From: Anodontia alba
Taxonomy: Eukaryota > Mollusca > Bivalvia > Lucinida > Lucinidae
Assembly: GCA_964016985.1 (NCBI GenBank)
Contig: OZ024823.1
Span: 137,722,112 to 137,786,111, forward strand
Length of the DNA: 64,000 nt
Direction of reading: 5' to 3'
Shown: positions 41,987 to 54,403 of the stretch, in pieces
How positions within the stretch are numbered: position 1 is the first letter of the stretch
Layout: every line of letters begins with the position of its first letter
The notes under the pieces: generated by a model
What the model was told of the DNA's origin: nothing
The model's database searches: none
What the model saw: only the letters and a program-made list of their open reading frames with translations
Program-made: the position numbers and the translations under genes

Positions 41987-42069
41987 CAAGATGCATTTCT
42001 GATCATGAAATATTCATGTGTTTCATTACTTGAAGATCCATGTGGTAAAAAGAAGTTCATCAAGCCCAG
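41987..42069 (+). CDS. Candidate later exon of the host gene (weak)
   Basis: The acceptor TTCTGATTTATTAG precedes an open frame that ends at donor GTAATG (42070). Entering in phase 0, as exon E requires, it reads QDAFLIMKYSCVSLLEDPCG then KKKFIKPR, leaving two bases over. It lies in non-repeat sequence between a pogo-like end and a MITE. Only 83 bases long, it could be chance. Confidence 0.25.
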
Positions 42070-42111
42070 GTAATGGTTTCAAAGTTCCAGGTGTTTTTCA
42101 TTTCAGATGTT

Positions 42112-42305
42112 ATTCATAGCTCCAGATAAGAGGGGGTATCCACACCATATTTTTCTTATTTCTCCACAAAAACATATGTTGTGGTACTCGTTAAAAGTGC
42201 CTGGGTGATATGTTTTTGTGGAGAAATAAGAAAAATACCAGTACCCAGTACTTTTTGGTTGAAAAAAAAAAAAAAGAAAAAAAAAAGCACCTTACCTGGA
42301 GCTAT
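42112..42305. mobile_element. Palindromic MITE (CTCATTAGAAG family), copy
   Basis: CATAGCTCCAGATAAGAGGG at the left opposes CACCTTACCTGGAGCTATG at the right. TTTCTTATTTCTCCACAAAA opposes GTGGAGAAATAAGAAAAAT. The central hairpin is partly deleted. Confidence 0.8.
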
Positions 42306-42409
42306 GTATAATCTTTTTGAAGTATATTTTTATTTATTTTTTATTTTTTTATTTTCTTTGTTCATGTTCTAGTTTGTTTTAAACCAATTTTCTTAAATGA
42401 ATACTCCTA

Positions 42410-42960
42410 CACCCCTGGGCCAATTTCAATGAAAATTCACAGGAATGTTGCCTGGGTGACTCTCTACCAAAGTAGCTTAAATAATTCCAATCCGATGAAC
42501 AAGATGGCTGCCAGAGCTAAAAATAGAAAAAATCCATTTTGAAATTCTTTTGAACCGGAAGGCCAATTGACTTGAAACTTGGTAGGAAGTATCTGGGCGA
42601 CTTGTTGACCAAAAATAGCTAAAATCATTCCAATCGGAAATCTACTTAGAGCTTCTTCATCTGTACCAAAAGGCCAGGAGACTAGAAACATGGTAGGAAG
42701 TATCAGGTTGACTTGCAGATCAAAAATAGCTAAAATCGTTCCGATCGGAAATCCAGGATGGTCGCCATGACAGTCATCTTGAAAATCTATTTTTAGCTTC
42801 TCCTGACTGAAAGGCCAGTTGACTCGAAACTGGGGAGGAAGTATCAGGATGACTTATCATAAAAAATAGCTAAAATCGTTTTGATTGGAAATCCGAGATG
42901 GCCGTCTTGAAAATCTGTTGAACTTCTTATGAGCAGAAAGGCCAATAGACCACTTTCACA
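42410..42960 (+). repeat. Diverged tandem array related to the 46.3-47.1 kb array
   Basis: Units share AAAATAGCTAAAATC, TTCCGATCGGAAATCCA, AGATGGC-type words and GGCCAATTGACTTGAAACTT, spaced about 110-145 bases. No hairpin start is visible. Confidence 0.65.
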
Positions 42961-44351
42961 TTGTGGTGCGCATGCACAAAACTGTCCAGTTTAAGTCTCG
43001 AATTGGCGTTATCTCAGCGAGATTACAATCGAGGGGGCAATCTTCAATATGCTGCATATCAGAATAGAGGTCCTGGGATATTATAGATGAAAACGTATCA
43101 ATTATATAGATGAAAACATATCAGTTAAAAACAACTAAATAAAAAGAAAAATGAAATCATCTTCCTCGTAGGTGTAAAAATTTATTTTATTGCTTCCGTA
43201 AAGTAGAATTTGCGTAGAGCTAGAGACTTAAAATAACACAAAGATTTCGTATACTGCAAGCAGTACATCCGTGTTTATGCATGTCACTTTCATTTATTTC
43301 CATGTAAAAACAAAGTTCCTTTCAAATAAATAAATAAATAAATTTAAGACATCAGATTTTTTTTTTTCACTAAAATACTAACAAAGATCATCAACTGAAA
43401 TGTGATTCATATTTTATACCCGAAATACCATACTAAGAACTATAGAAAGATACGATCGTCTTACAACCAGAGTCTTTTGCTATTATATTATAATCATTAT
43501 GAAATAACTTATATATATATATATATCTGTATCAGAATTTAATGTTTTGTTTAATTTGGTCTTCTACCTTACTTCAGACATTGTCCTAAATTGTTATCAT
43601 ACAATCATTTCAGTCATGCGCACCCAGTGAAAACTCAGATCAGCCTAATCATCCGCTCTGTATGGTCAGTATTCGCTGTTAGCAAGAAAACAGAAAAAAT
43701 GTTTTGGGTAATAGTCATCCAAGGCTCTGATCAGGCTGGATGGATGCCCAAGCTGATCTGAGTCCTAACTAGTCACACATGTCAGTTTGCTGGTATTATC
43801 ATGCGGCACCTCAGACATGTCCCACCTCGTGTTGAGCTTCTATAAAGCTGCCAGGTTTGCTTTGAAAAGCAATAAAATGCCTACTAAGCAGAAAGGGGCC
43901 CGTCTATTAGGGCACGTACCAGTCAATCAGCAGGCATTTGATTAGTTTATTTAGGTGCTAAATCAGCCATTTAATCAAAGGTTAGTGTCATAATTTACCG
44001 AAAATGGATTTTCCCACTTTTGGCACATGCTCTTGATTATAGAGCTTAAGTAATGTTTTGTTTATTATCAAAACATATGAGAAAGATGATATGTGGAAGT
44101 ATTATTAATCTGTGTAATATTATTTTGTTTATGGCAAATTTATTCATTTATGATTTAAGTATAGTCTGCACTTCTTTACGAATAATGGGATGATTTGCAA
44201 AACATCCAAAACAAAAGTGTGGCCGGGTAGGCCTATAGTGTTTTATTACTGATCATTACTCTTACTGCCCTGAGAAACTTATGGAAATCAGTTTGAAGAT
44301 GCAAAACTTATTCACTGGAATGATCACTTATTCACTGGAATGATCCACTTT
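42961..44351. other. Largely unassigned sequence
   Basis: No convincing gene. A TA microsatellite lies at 43511-43525. An AGATCAGCCT/AGCTGATCT inverted patch lies at 43638-43765. TTCACTGGAATGATC is duplicated in tandem at about 44313-44347. Confidence 0.4.
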
Positions 44352-46218
44352 TTAGCTCACCTGAGCTCTGCTCAGGATGAGCTATTGTGATCACTTTTCG
44401 TCCGTCGTCTGTCCGTCCGTCCGTCCGTCCGTCCGTCCGTCCGTCCGTCCGTTAACATTTTCAAACGACTTCTCCTCTGAAGCCGCTGAGCCAATTTTGC
44501 TCAAATTTCATATGGAGCCTCCTTAGGGTGGGGGAACGAAAGATTGCTAAAATGGTCGCGGTCCGTTGACTAAGATGGCCGCCATGCCCATATATGGTAA
44601 AAACCTTTAAAAATCTTCTTCTCCATAACCGAGGATGCCTTGGGGCTGAATCTTTGCATGAATCATCGGGGATGGGAGGTCAACCAAAGTTGCTAAAAGA
44701 ATTGTCGTACATTGACGTTTGACCTTTTTACGGCAAGGTCAAGTTCGCTTCCCTATGCATTTATATGAGCTCTATACATTTGAATGGGAAAATTGTTAAG
44801 AGTTTCAAACGACTTCTCCTCTGAAGCCTCTGAGCTAATTTTGTTCAAATTTCATATGGAGCCACCTTAGGGTGGGGAAACAAAAGATTGCTAAAATTGT
44901 CGCGGTCCGTTGACCAAGATGGCCGCCATGCCCATATATGGTAAAAACCTTTAAAAATCTTCTTCTCCATAACCGAGGATGCCTTGGGGCTGAATCTTTG
45001 CACGAATCATCGGGGACAAGAGGTCAACCAAAGTTGCTAAAAGAATTATCGTACGTTGACGTTTGACCTTTTTACGGCAAGGTCAAGTTCGCTTCCCTAT
45101 GCAATTGTATGAGCTCAATACATTTGAATAGGAAAATTGTTAAGAGTTTCAAACGACTTCTCCTCTGAAGCCTCTGAGCTAATTTTGTTCAAATTTCATA
45201 TGGAGCCACCTTAGGGTGGGGAAACAAAAGATTGCTAAAATTGTCATGGTCCGTTGACCAAGATGGCCGCCATGCCCATATATGGTAAAAACCTTTAAAA
45301 ATCTTCTTCTCCATAACCGAGGATGCCTTGGGGCTGAATCTTTACATGAATCATCGGGGACGAGAGGTCAACCAAAGGTGCTAAAAGAATTGTCGTACGT
45401 TGACGTTTGACCTTTTTACAGCAAGGTCAAGTTGGCTTCCCTATGCATTTGTATGAGCTCTATACATTTGAATGGGAAAATTGTTAAGCGTTTCAAACGA
45501 CTTATCCTCTGAAGCCTCTGAGCTAATTTTGTTAAAATTTCATATGGAGCCACCTTAGTGCGGGGAAACAAAAGATTGCTAAAATTGTCGCGGTCCGTTG
45601 ACCAAGATGGCCGCCATGCCCATATATGGTAAAAACCTTTAAAAATCTTCTTCTCCAGAACCGAGAATGCCTTGGGGCTGAATCTTTGCACAAATCATCG
45701 GGAAGGAGAGGTCTACCAAAGTTGCCAAAAGAATTGTCGTACGTTGACATTTGACCTTTTTACGGCAGGATCAAGTTTGCTTCCCTATGCATTTGTATGA
45801 GCCCCATACATTTGAATAGGAAAATTGTTGAGAATTTTAAATTTCTTCTTCTCTGAAGCCACTGAGCCAAATTTGCTCAAATTTCATATTGTGCCTTCTT
45901 AAGTCAGGGGAACGAAAGATTGCTAAAATGGTCGCGGTAGGTCGACCAAGATGGCCACCATGCCCATATATGGTAATACCCTTTAAAAATCTTCTTCAGA
46001 ACTGAGGATGCCTTGGGGCTAAATCTGTGCACAAATCATCAGGGACAGGAGATCTACCAAAATTGCTGAAAAGATTATCGTACGTTGACATTTGACCTTT
46101 TTACGGCAAGGTCAAGTTTGCTTCCCTATGCATTTGTATGAGCCCCATAACATTTATATGGGAAAATTGTTGAGAATTTGACGACTTCTCTGAAGCCACT
46201 GAGCCAAATTTGCTCAGA
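44352..46218 (+). mobile_element. Hairpin-ended satellite cassette 5, exact 344-bp tandem array
   Basis: It starts TAGCTCACCTGAGC / TCT / GCTCAGGATGAGCTA, then a pure GTCC run (44409-44452). CAAACGACTT recurs at 44462, 44806, 45150 and 45494 (344 bases each), with a diverged equivalent at 45838. Each unit carries AAGATGGCCGCCAT then CCCATATATGG. The next cassette starts before any 3' hairpin. Confidence 0.88.
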
Positions 46219-47288
46219 TTTTTAGCTCACCTGAGCATGAAATGCGCATGGTGAGCTATTGTGGTCAGTCAATGTCCGTCGTCCATCATGGGTCATGCGG
46301 CGTGCACAATTGCTTTAAAGGCCTACTCTTCCTACACCCCAGGGCCAATTGACTCGATACTTGGTAGGAAGCATCAGGGTGAAATGTAGATAAAAAAATA
46401 GCTAAAATCGTTCCGATCGGAAATCCAAGATGGCCGCCATGGCCGCCATCTTGAAAATCTTTTTCGCTTCTTCTCCTGAACCGAAAGGCCAATTGACTCC
46501 AAACTTGCTAGGAAGCATCAGGGTGACTTGTAGATCAAATATAGCTAAAATCGTGTCGGTCCAAATTCCAAATTCCAAGATGGCCACCATGGCAGCCATC
46601 TTGAAAATCTATTTTTCGCTTCTACTCCGAAACCCAAAAGCCAGTTGACTCCAAACTGGTTAGGAAGCATTGGGGTGACTTATAAATCAAAAATAGCTAA
46701 AATTGTGCTGATTAGAAATCCAAGATGGCCACCATGGCAGCCATCTTGAAAAGCTATTTTTCGCTTCTTCTCCTGAACCGAAAGGCCAATTGACTCCAAA
46801 CTTGCTAGGAAGCATCGGGATGACTTGTACATAAAAAATAGCTCAAATCATGCCAATTGGCAATCCAAGATGGCCTCCATGACAGCCATCTTGAAAATCT
46901 ATTTTTCGCTTCTTCTCTTAAACCTAAAAGTCAATTGACTTGAAACTTAGTAGGAAGCATCAGGGTGACTTGTAGATCAGAAAATAGCTATAATCATTCC
47001 GATTGGAAATCCAAGATGGCAGCCATCTTGAAAATCTATTTTTTGCTTCTTCTACTGCACTGAAATGCCAGTTGACTCAAAAGTTGGTAGGAGGCATTGG
47101 GGGTGACTTATTTTACTTGTAATGTTTTGAAAATTTCAGCATTTTAACCTTGTAAGCAAGATATTTCAAAAACTGTTTAAGCCATTGCCTTGTCATAAGA
47201 GTATTGGAAAAATGTTGCATGCCATCTGCATATCTGCAGTGGCGGTTTCACTCAGGTGAGCGAGTTGTGGCCCGTGGGCCTCTTGTTT
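46219..47288 (+). mobile_element. Hairpin-ended satellite cassette 6, ~147-bp units
   Basis: It starts TAGCTCACCTGAGCATGAAA with a weaker hairpin. Units share GGCCAATTGACTCCAAACTT, GGAAGCATCAGGGTGACTTG and AAATCCAAGATGGCC...GCCATCTTGAAAATC, at about 46343, 46488, 46636, 46786 and 46930. It ends CACTCAGGTGAGCG, hairpin GGCCCGTGGGCC, CTCTTG. Confidence 0.85.
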
Positions 47289-48190
47289 ATAATTGGTATT
47301 CAGTAAATAAGACAATACTTCAAAACGTCATAAGGCCAATTTAAACGACTTTATTTCATTGTAACCTATTTTATCAGGTATCAGATCAGCTACTTGCCCC
47401 ATCGTTTGATTGCATATACTTCATTGATTTTTCAATTGAAGAGCACACAGTAAGGGAGATAACAGTGTGAAAGAGGTCTGTTGACTCGAAACTTGTTGGA
47501 AGTATCTGGTCAACTTGTAGATCAACATTAACTAATATTGTTTAATTAGAAATCCAAGATTGGCCCCTTTCTTGAAATCTATTTTGAATTTCGCCTCCTA
47601 AAAGGGAAGGCCAATTGACTCGAAACTTGGTAGAAAGTATTGGGGTCACTTGTAAATCAAAAATAGCTAAAGTTGTTCAGTTGGAAATCCAGGATGGCAG
47701 CCATCTCGAAAATCTATTTTGAATTTCTTCTGAACCAAAGGGCCAAATTGACTTGAAACTTGGTAGGAAGTATCAAAAAGATAAAAAAAAATAGATAAAA
47801 GTGTTTGGATCAGAACTCTAATCTGGCCACAGGGATGGCCATCTTGGAACTCTATTTTGAACTTCTCAGAATATCAGAGTGACTTGTAGATCAAAAATAG
47901 CTCAAATTGTTTCAATTCCGATCGGAAATTCAAGATGACGACTATGTCTATTTCAGTTTTGTTCTCCTTAACTGAAAGGCCAATATTATTGACACTAAAC
48001 TTCATTGGAAATATCAAGGTGATGTGTAGATCAAACAATAGCTAAAATTGTTCTGATTGTAAATCCAGGATGGCGGCCGTCTTGCAAATCTATATTGAAT
48101 TTCTTCTCTTGAACTGAAAGGCCAATGGACTCCAAACTTCTCTGCTAACCAGAAGAGCAATACAGGGCCATTTTGGCCTGCTTGTTTTGT
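47289..48190 (+). repeat. Diverged array related to cassette 6
   Basis: After ~170 bases of unassigned sequence (47289-47460), units with GACTCGAAACTTGGTAG, ATCAAAAATAGCTAAA and ATCCAGGATGGC recur from about 47480. The end TACAGGGCCATTTTGGCCTG then CTTGTTTT matches the 3' hairpin of the cassettes. Confidence 0.7.
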
Positions 48191-48867
48191 CTAAGAGTTG
48201 GCAGCTATTTCTATTTCATACAGCATCTTGCTATTTGTGAATTTAAGTAACAAAATTTCTAATGCTACCTAAATTGGAATACCACTGAAAATAAGTTTGC
48301 TACATTAAAAGGATACCTAAATTGATTTGACATCAAATATCAACTAGGTTAAATATTATATAGATACCAGTAAATGCAACTGACAGTAGGTTGATGGCAA
48401 AACATGATCAGTTACTCATTCAGTTGCTGATAATGAGCAGTGCTTGAGAAACCATTAATTAGCAAAGCACTATTAATCAGACTCCTCGCTGTCTGCCTGA
48501 CGAAAGTGGACTATCATCCTTATCTATCCATAGAGTGCCCAGACTGCATGGATGTGCAGGCTACTCTTTCTTGGCTGGGCACACATGTGAAAAGGTAAAG
48601 GTACATTTTCTCAAATTGCAAATCAGTTTATTGTGTTTCAGGTTTAAATTCCCAAAATCTCTATTTATTGTTCATCTTTTGCAGATTTGAGCTTTCTATA
48701 CATTTGAATTCAGAAATGTTACATAGTTTTCTTGTTACTGTATAACAATATCGTGTTGAATATCCAATTAAATGCATTGTAATTACCCATTTTATGTAAT
48801 TATTGGTCACAATATTATGGACCAGAATGAGGAATTTTATGTGAGAAAACCCCCTTTTTAACCATCA
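48191..48867. other. Unassigned sequence
   Basis: No gene is supported. A short stretch at 48535-48600 (CATGGATGTGCAGGCT, then AAAAGGTAAAGG) mimics an exon with splice sites but resembles the AGATCAGCCTGCA short repeat. Confidence 0.4.
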
Positions 48868-49055
48868 TAGCTTCGGATGGGTATCTAGATAAGTATTTTT
48901 CTTTTATTACTCCCAAAAACATGTTTTGAGTACTCTTTATCCTGAGTGAGGTGCTTCTAATAATGAGTAACCATGATATATAATAGTGTTTGTGGAGAAA
49001 TAAGAAAAATATCAGTACTCTTTGATTGAAAAAAACCTAATCTGGAGCTTTGACC
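48868..49055. mobile_element. Palindromic MITE (CTCATTAGAAG family), diverged copy
   Basis: CATAGCTTCGGATGGGTATC ... TAAGTATTTTTCTTTTATTA ... GTGAGGTGCTTCTAATAATG ... TGTGGAGAAATAAGAAAAAT ... AATCTGGAGCTTTG keep the family order. Half of another copy precedes the next cassette at 49128-49150. Confidence 0.7.
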
Positions 49056-49149
49056 CATGTGTGTATAATGGAGTTGCAGACTACCACTAGTGTCTGTGTA
49101 GTCTGTTAAAAAAGTAAATGAGGGTATAGCTCCAGATACAGTGCTTTTT

Positions 49150-51527
49150 AGTTCACCTAAGCACGAAGTGCTCCTCAGGGTGAGCTATTGTGATCGGTCA
49201 ATGTCCATCATGCGTTGTGCAGCGTCAACAATTTGCTTTAAAAGCCTACTCCTCCAATACCTCTGGGCCAATTAACTTGAAACTTAAAATTTGTAAGGAA
49301 GCATTGGGGTGACTTGTAGATTAAAAAATAGCTATAATAGTTCTGATCAGAAATCTCTTCACCAACAAAGCCATGAAGTTGGGGGAGGCTTGCTGGCAGT
49401 GGGCTTTTATTTCAGCAAAAAACATAGCTATTTTTAGCTCACCTTATCCGAAGGCTCACTGGTGAGCTTATAGTATGACTAGCCTCTTTTGTTGTCTATC
49501 GTCTGTAGTCTGTCGTCTGTAGTCTGTCAACTTTTTTCAAACATCTTCTCCTCTGAAACCACTGGGCTGATTGAAGTCAAATTTCATGTGGAGCATCCAT
49601 GGGATGAGGGAACAAAAGTTGTTAGCTGGGTCCAGGTCACATGACCGAGATGGTCGCCATGCCCATATAAGGTAAAAACCCTTAAAAAATCTTCTTCTCT
49701 GGAACCAATAGGCTGATTGTCATGAAACTTGGTATGTAGCATTTGGGACTCGGGCCAATCATAATTTGTTCAAATGATGACACTTGGATGACCTTGAACT
49801 ATTTTAGGCCAAGGTCAAATTTGTTTGCATAGACTTTTGTATGGGAAAAAGTCAAAACCTTGTATTTTTAGCTCACCTGAGCTATGCTCAGGATGAGCTA
49901 TTGTGATCACTTTTCGTACGTTGTACGTCCGTCCGTCCGTTAACATTTTCAAACGACTTCTCCTCTGAAGCCCCTGAGCCAATTTTGCTCAAACCTCATA
50001 CGGAGCCTCCTTAGGTTGGGGGAACGAAAAATTGCTAAAATGGTCACGGTCCATTGACCAAGATGGCCGCCATGCCCATATATGGTAAAAACCTTTAAAA
50101 ATCTTCTTCTACAGAATGGAGGATGCCTTGGGGCTGAATCTTTGCATCGGGGACGGGAGGTCTACAAAAATTGCTAAAATAAAGGTCGTATATTGACATT
50201 TGACCTTTTTACGGCAAGGTCAAGTTTGCTTCCCAATGCATTTGTATGGGAAAAACCTTTAAAAATCTTGTTCTCTAAAACCGAGGATGCCTTATGGCCG
50301 AACCTTTACAGATATCATCAGAAACAGGAGGTCTACCAAAGTTGCTAAAATAATGGTCGTACATTGACATTTGACCTTTTTACGGTAAGGTCAATTTTGC
50401 TTCTTTATGCATTTGTATGGGAAAAATGTTCAGAATTTCAAACGATTTCTCCTCTGGAGCCTCTAGGCCAATTTTGCTCAAATTTCATATGGAGCCTCTT
50501 TAGGTTGGGGGAATGAAAGATTGCTAAAATGGTCACTGCTCGTTGACCAAGATGGCCACAATGACAATATATGGTAAAAACCCTGAAAAATCTTCTTCTC
50601 CAGAACAGAGGATGCCTTGGGGCTGAATCTTTGCATAAATCATCGGGGACGGGAGGTCTACCAAAATTGCTAAAATAAAGGTCGTATATTGACATTTGAC
50701 CTTTTTACGGCAAGGTCAAGTTTGCTTCCCTATGCATTTGTACGGGAAAAACCTTTAAAAATCTTGTTCTCCAAAACTGAGGATGCCTTATGGCTGAACC
50801 TTTGCATATATCATCGGAAACAGGAGGTCTACCAAAGTTGCTAAAATAATGGTCGTACATTGACAATTGACCTTTTTACTGTAAGGTCAATTTTGCTTCC
50901 TTATGCATTTGTATGGGAAAAATGTTCAGAATTTCAAACGACTTCTCCTCTGGAGCCTCTGGGCCAATTTTGCTCAGATTTCATATGGAGCCTTCTTAGA
51001 TTGGGGGAATGAAAGATTGCTCAAATGGTCGCAGCTCGTTGACCAAGATGGCCACCATGCCCATATATGGTAAAAACCTTCAAAAAATCTTCTTCTCCAG
51101 AACGGAGGATGCCTTGGGGCTGAATCTTTGCATAAGCCATCGGAGATGTGAGGTATATTGACATTTGACCAAAAATTATTCTGATTGGAAATCTAAGATG
51201 GCCGTCATCTTATTTATATTTATTATATTTCCCTGCCACTGTGCTGTTTACATGTATAAAATCATGTTTCTTCAGAAACCACTTAGCCAATTTCCACCAA
51301 ATTTCGCATTGATTCTACTGTTGAAATGTGATCGATAGTTTATTCAAATGATTATGCTCCGTTGACTGTCAGGGCCCATATATTCTTCTTCAAAACTAAG
51401 AACTGCTCAAATGATGATCTTTTCATTGGTTGCGATGATAGGATTGGAAAAATGTTGCATAACATCTGCATATCTGCAGTGGTTATGTCACTCGGGTGAG
51501 TGAGTCGTGGCCCATGGGCCTCTTGTT
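49150..51527 (+). mobile_element. Three successive satellite-cassette starts and one array
   Basis: Hairpin-like starts occur at about 49150 (CACCTAAGCACGAAGTGCTC), 49437 (TAGCTCACCTTATCCGAAGG) and 49868 (TAGCTCACCTGAGC/TAT/GCTCAGGATGAGCTA). The last carries units of the 344-bp family with internal deletions, including AAGATGGCCGCCAT and CCATATATGG at 50080. The array ends CACTCGGGTGAGTG, hairpin GGCCCATGGGCC, CTCTTG at about 51524. Confidence 0.75.
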
Positions 51528-54111
51528 CAGAAACTATTGTAGCCTGTGGTCTGAAAATTTGTAGATGCAGTGAGCTAAATTAGTAAATAAAACTTCATGA
51601 GTATTCAAGGTCAAGGTCATTCCTTGACCTTGGCCCAAGGTCATTCAGATATGAAAATTAACCAAAATTTCATATGTAAATTTTCTAGGAACAAGAAAAT
51701 GAAAATTAATTAATATGAGTTTGGTCACATGACCAATGTGGCCACCATGCCCGTATAAGGTAAAAACCCTTTAAAAATCTTCTCAGGAACCAGTGGGCTG
51801 ATTATCATGAAACTTGATATATAGCATTGGGAATTCATGCCATTCATAGTTTACTCAATGGTGACCCTTGGATAGCCTTGACCTATTTTAGGCCAAAGGC
51901 AAACTTTGGTCCCATAGGCTTTTGTATGGAAAAAAGTCAAAAGTTTATTTTACAGTAACTATTCCAGCCTGTGATCTGAAAATTTTTAGATGTAGGTAGC
52001 TAAATAAGTAAATGAAACTACATGAGTATTCAAGGTCAAGGTCATTCCTTGACCTTGGCCAAAGGCCATTCAGGTATGAAAATTAAAACTTGTTTTTCTC
52101 AGAAACCACTGGTCCATTTGTAACCTAATTTCATAGGAAAGCTATTAGAAACAAGGAAATGAAAATTACTAAATATGAGTTTGGTCACATGACAAGTATG
52201 GCTGCCATGCCCGTATATGGTAAAATCATTTTAAAAAACTTTCTTTTCCAGAACCAATGGACTGATTGCCTTGAAACTTAGTATGTAGTATTGGGGTCTT
52301 GAGGGCCCATTGTAGTTTATTAGCTCACCTGAGCTATAGTGATCACTTTTTGTCTGTAGTCTGTCCGTCCGGACAAAGGATAGGACATAAGTTGGGTATA
52401 CCCATTTTGGGTACTTGCCATTTATTCCGTTAGTGTCCAAAAAAGATAGGCAACAAATTTGAGGCTTTGGTGGGCATTTTAGGGGCGCTTGTTGGGTAAT
52501 TTTCTACTATTGAAGTACTTCTAGTTGCATTCATGAGAACGTCCGTCTATCCATCCAGTTGTCCGTCAGTTAACACTTTCAGACATTTCCTTCAAAGCCC
52601 TAACTTGGTAAGAATGTTTGTGTGTTTTATGACCAATGGCTGCCATGGCAACATTAAATTTTAAAAAAGGAATTTTTTAAATGACATCTCCTCCAGAACC
52701 ACTGAAGCACTATGATTCTAGTTTTGTACAAATGTTGCTTAGGTAAGGAAAATTCAAAATAGCGAAAATTTTGGAGATCTGCTTCTTGGTTTGGTTGCCA
52801 TGGCAACAGGAAGCTGTCATATAGACTTATAATGGGAAAATGGTTAAATTGCATTTTCTCCATAAGCAGTGAAGTGATGTGAACCATATTTTGCAGTTGT
52901 GATCAACTGATCATTGGATGATTGTCTACCCAGCTTTTGTGTTTTATGACCTGTGGCCGTTTTGTTTGGTTGCCATAGCAACATTAAATTTAAAAAAAAA
53001 ATAGAGTTTTTTAAATGACATCTCCAAAACAACTGAAGTAGTATGACTCTAATTTTGTACAAATGTTGCTTGGGTAAGGACAACTGAGAATAGCTAAAAT
53101 GATGGTGATCTGCCTCTTGGTTTGGTTGCCATGGCAACAGAAAGCACCCATAAACTTATAATGGAAAAATGGTTAAATTGCTTTTTCTTCATAAGCAGTG
53201 AAGTGATGTGAACCATATGTGGCAGTTATGATTATTTGATGATTGTCTACCCAGTTTATGCATTTCATGACGTGGCCATTTTGTTTGGTTGCCAGGGCAA
53301 CATTTAATTTAAAAAAAAAACGGATTCTTTTTTAATGACTACTCCTCCAAAACCACTGAAGCAGTAGGACTCTGATGTGGTACAAATGTTAAATGGGTAA
53401 GTGCAATTGAAAATAGCTAAAAGTTTGCCAATCTGTCTCTTAGTTTAGTTGTAATGGCAAGAGAAAACTCCCATAGACTTATATGAGAAAATGGTTAAAT
53501 TGCATTTCCTCCATAACCAGTGAAGTGATATGAACCATATTTGCTCGTTATGATCATTGGATGATTGTCTACCCAATTTATATGTTTTATGACCAGTGAA
53601 GATTTTGTTTGGTTGCCATGGCAACATTAAATTTAAAAAAAATGAATTTTTTAAATGACAGCTCCTCTAAAACCACAGTAAGGAGTTTTGAAAACTTCAT
53701 TACTGCTTATCAAGAGTCAATAAAACAGAGACTCCCATTTTCTAATCCGTAGTGAGTTCTTTATTTCCAAAAGCAATCTTTTGACATTTATTATATTTCC
53801 CTGCCCTAATGCCACTAACACGTATAAAATCATGATATTGTTCAACAACTGTTCAGAAACCACTCAGCTAATTTCCACCAAATTTCACATTGATCCATTT
53901 GTTTAAATGTGATTGAATGTTTGTTCAAATGATCACGCTCAATTGACTGTCATGCCCATATGTTCTTCTTCAAAAAATTAACAACTGCTTAAATGATGAT
54001 CCTTTCATTAGTTGCAGTGATAGAATTGGAAAAATGTTGCATAACATCTGCATATCTGTAGTGGCTATGTCACTCAGGTGAGCAAGCCGTGGCTTGTTGG
54101 CCTCTTGTTCA
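51528..54111 (+). mobile_element. Satellite cassettes with a ~320-bp RFX-motif array
   Basis: 51540-52320 has units with AAGGTCAAGGTCATTCC and CTTGACCTTGGCC. A new cassette starts at 52320 (TAGCTCACCTGAGC). From 52560 the repeat contains GGTTGCCATGGCAAC, ACTGAAGCA/ACTGAAGTA and TTATGACC words about every 320 bases. GTTGCCATGGCAAC is perfect at 52794-52807, 53125-53138 and 53612-53625. It closes CACTCAGGTGAGC, GGCTTGTTGGCC, CTCTTG. Confidence 0.75.
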
Positions 54112-54403
54112 AATGATGACTGGCTTCACCTTGACCCATTTTACATGAAGGTCAAATATGATTGCTTATGCTTTTGTACGGGAAAAATTGTAAATTTGTA
54201 ATTTTTAGTCGGTGAATTCACGAATTGAATTCGGAGACTATAGTTATCGTACGATGGCACTCTTAATCTTCCGTCTATTGAATAGTTTTCAACACTATTA
54301 TAGCTATCGTTCTAGTGCTTCCGCCTTATTACTCAAATCATTATTTTACAGTATGGAAATATTTTGATACAATTTTGATTATAAGGTTAGTAGATGTTTA
54401 GGA
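54112..54403. other. Cassette remnant and unassigned sequence
   Basis: The first ~90 bases resemble cassette units (TGAAGGTCAAATATGATTGC, TTGTACGGGAAAAATTG). The rest is unassigned. Confidence 0.4.

Noticed and set aside
48535..48600. Exon-like block with AG and GT edges
   Set aside because: Its core resembles the dispersed CATGGATGTGCAGGCT short repeat, and the phase fit with the host gene depends on an unproven upstream exon.
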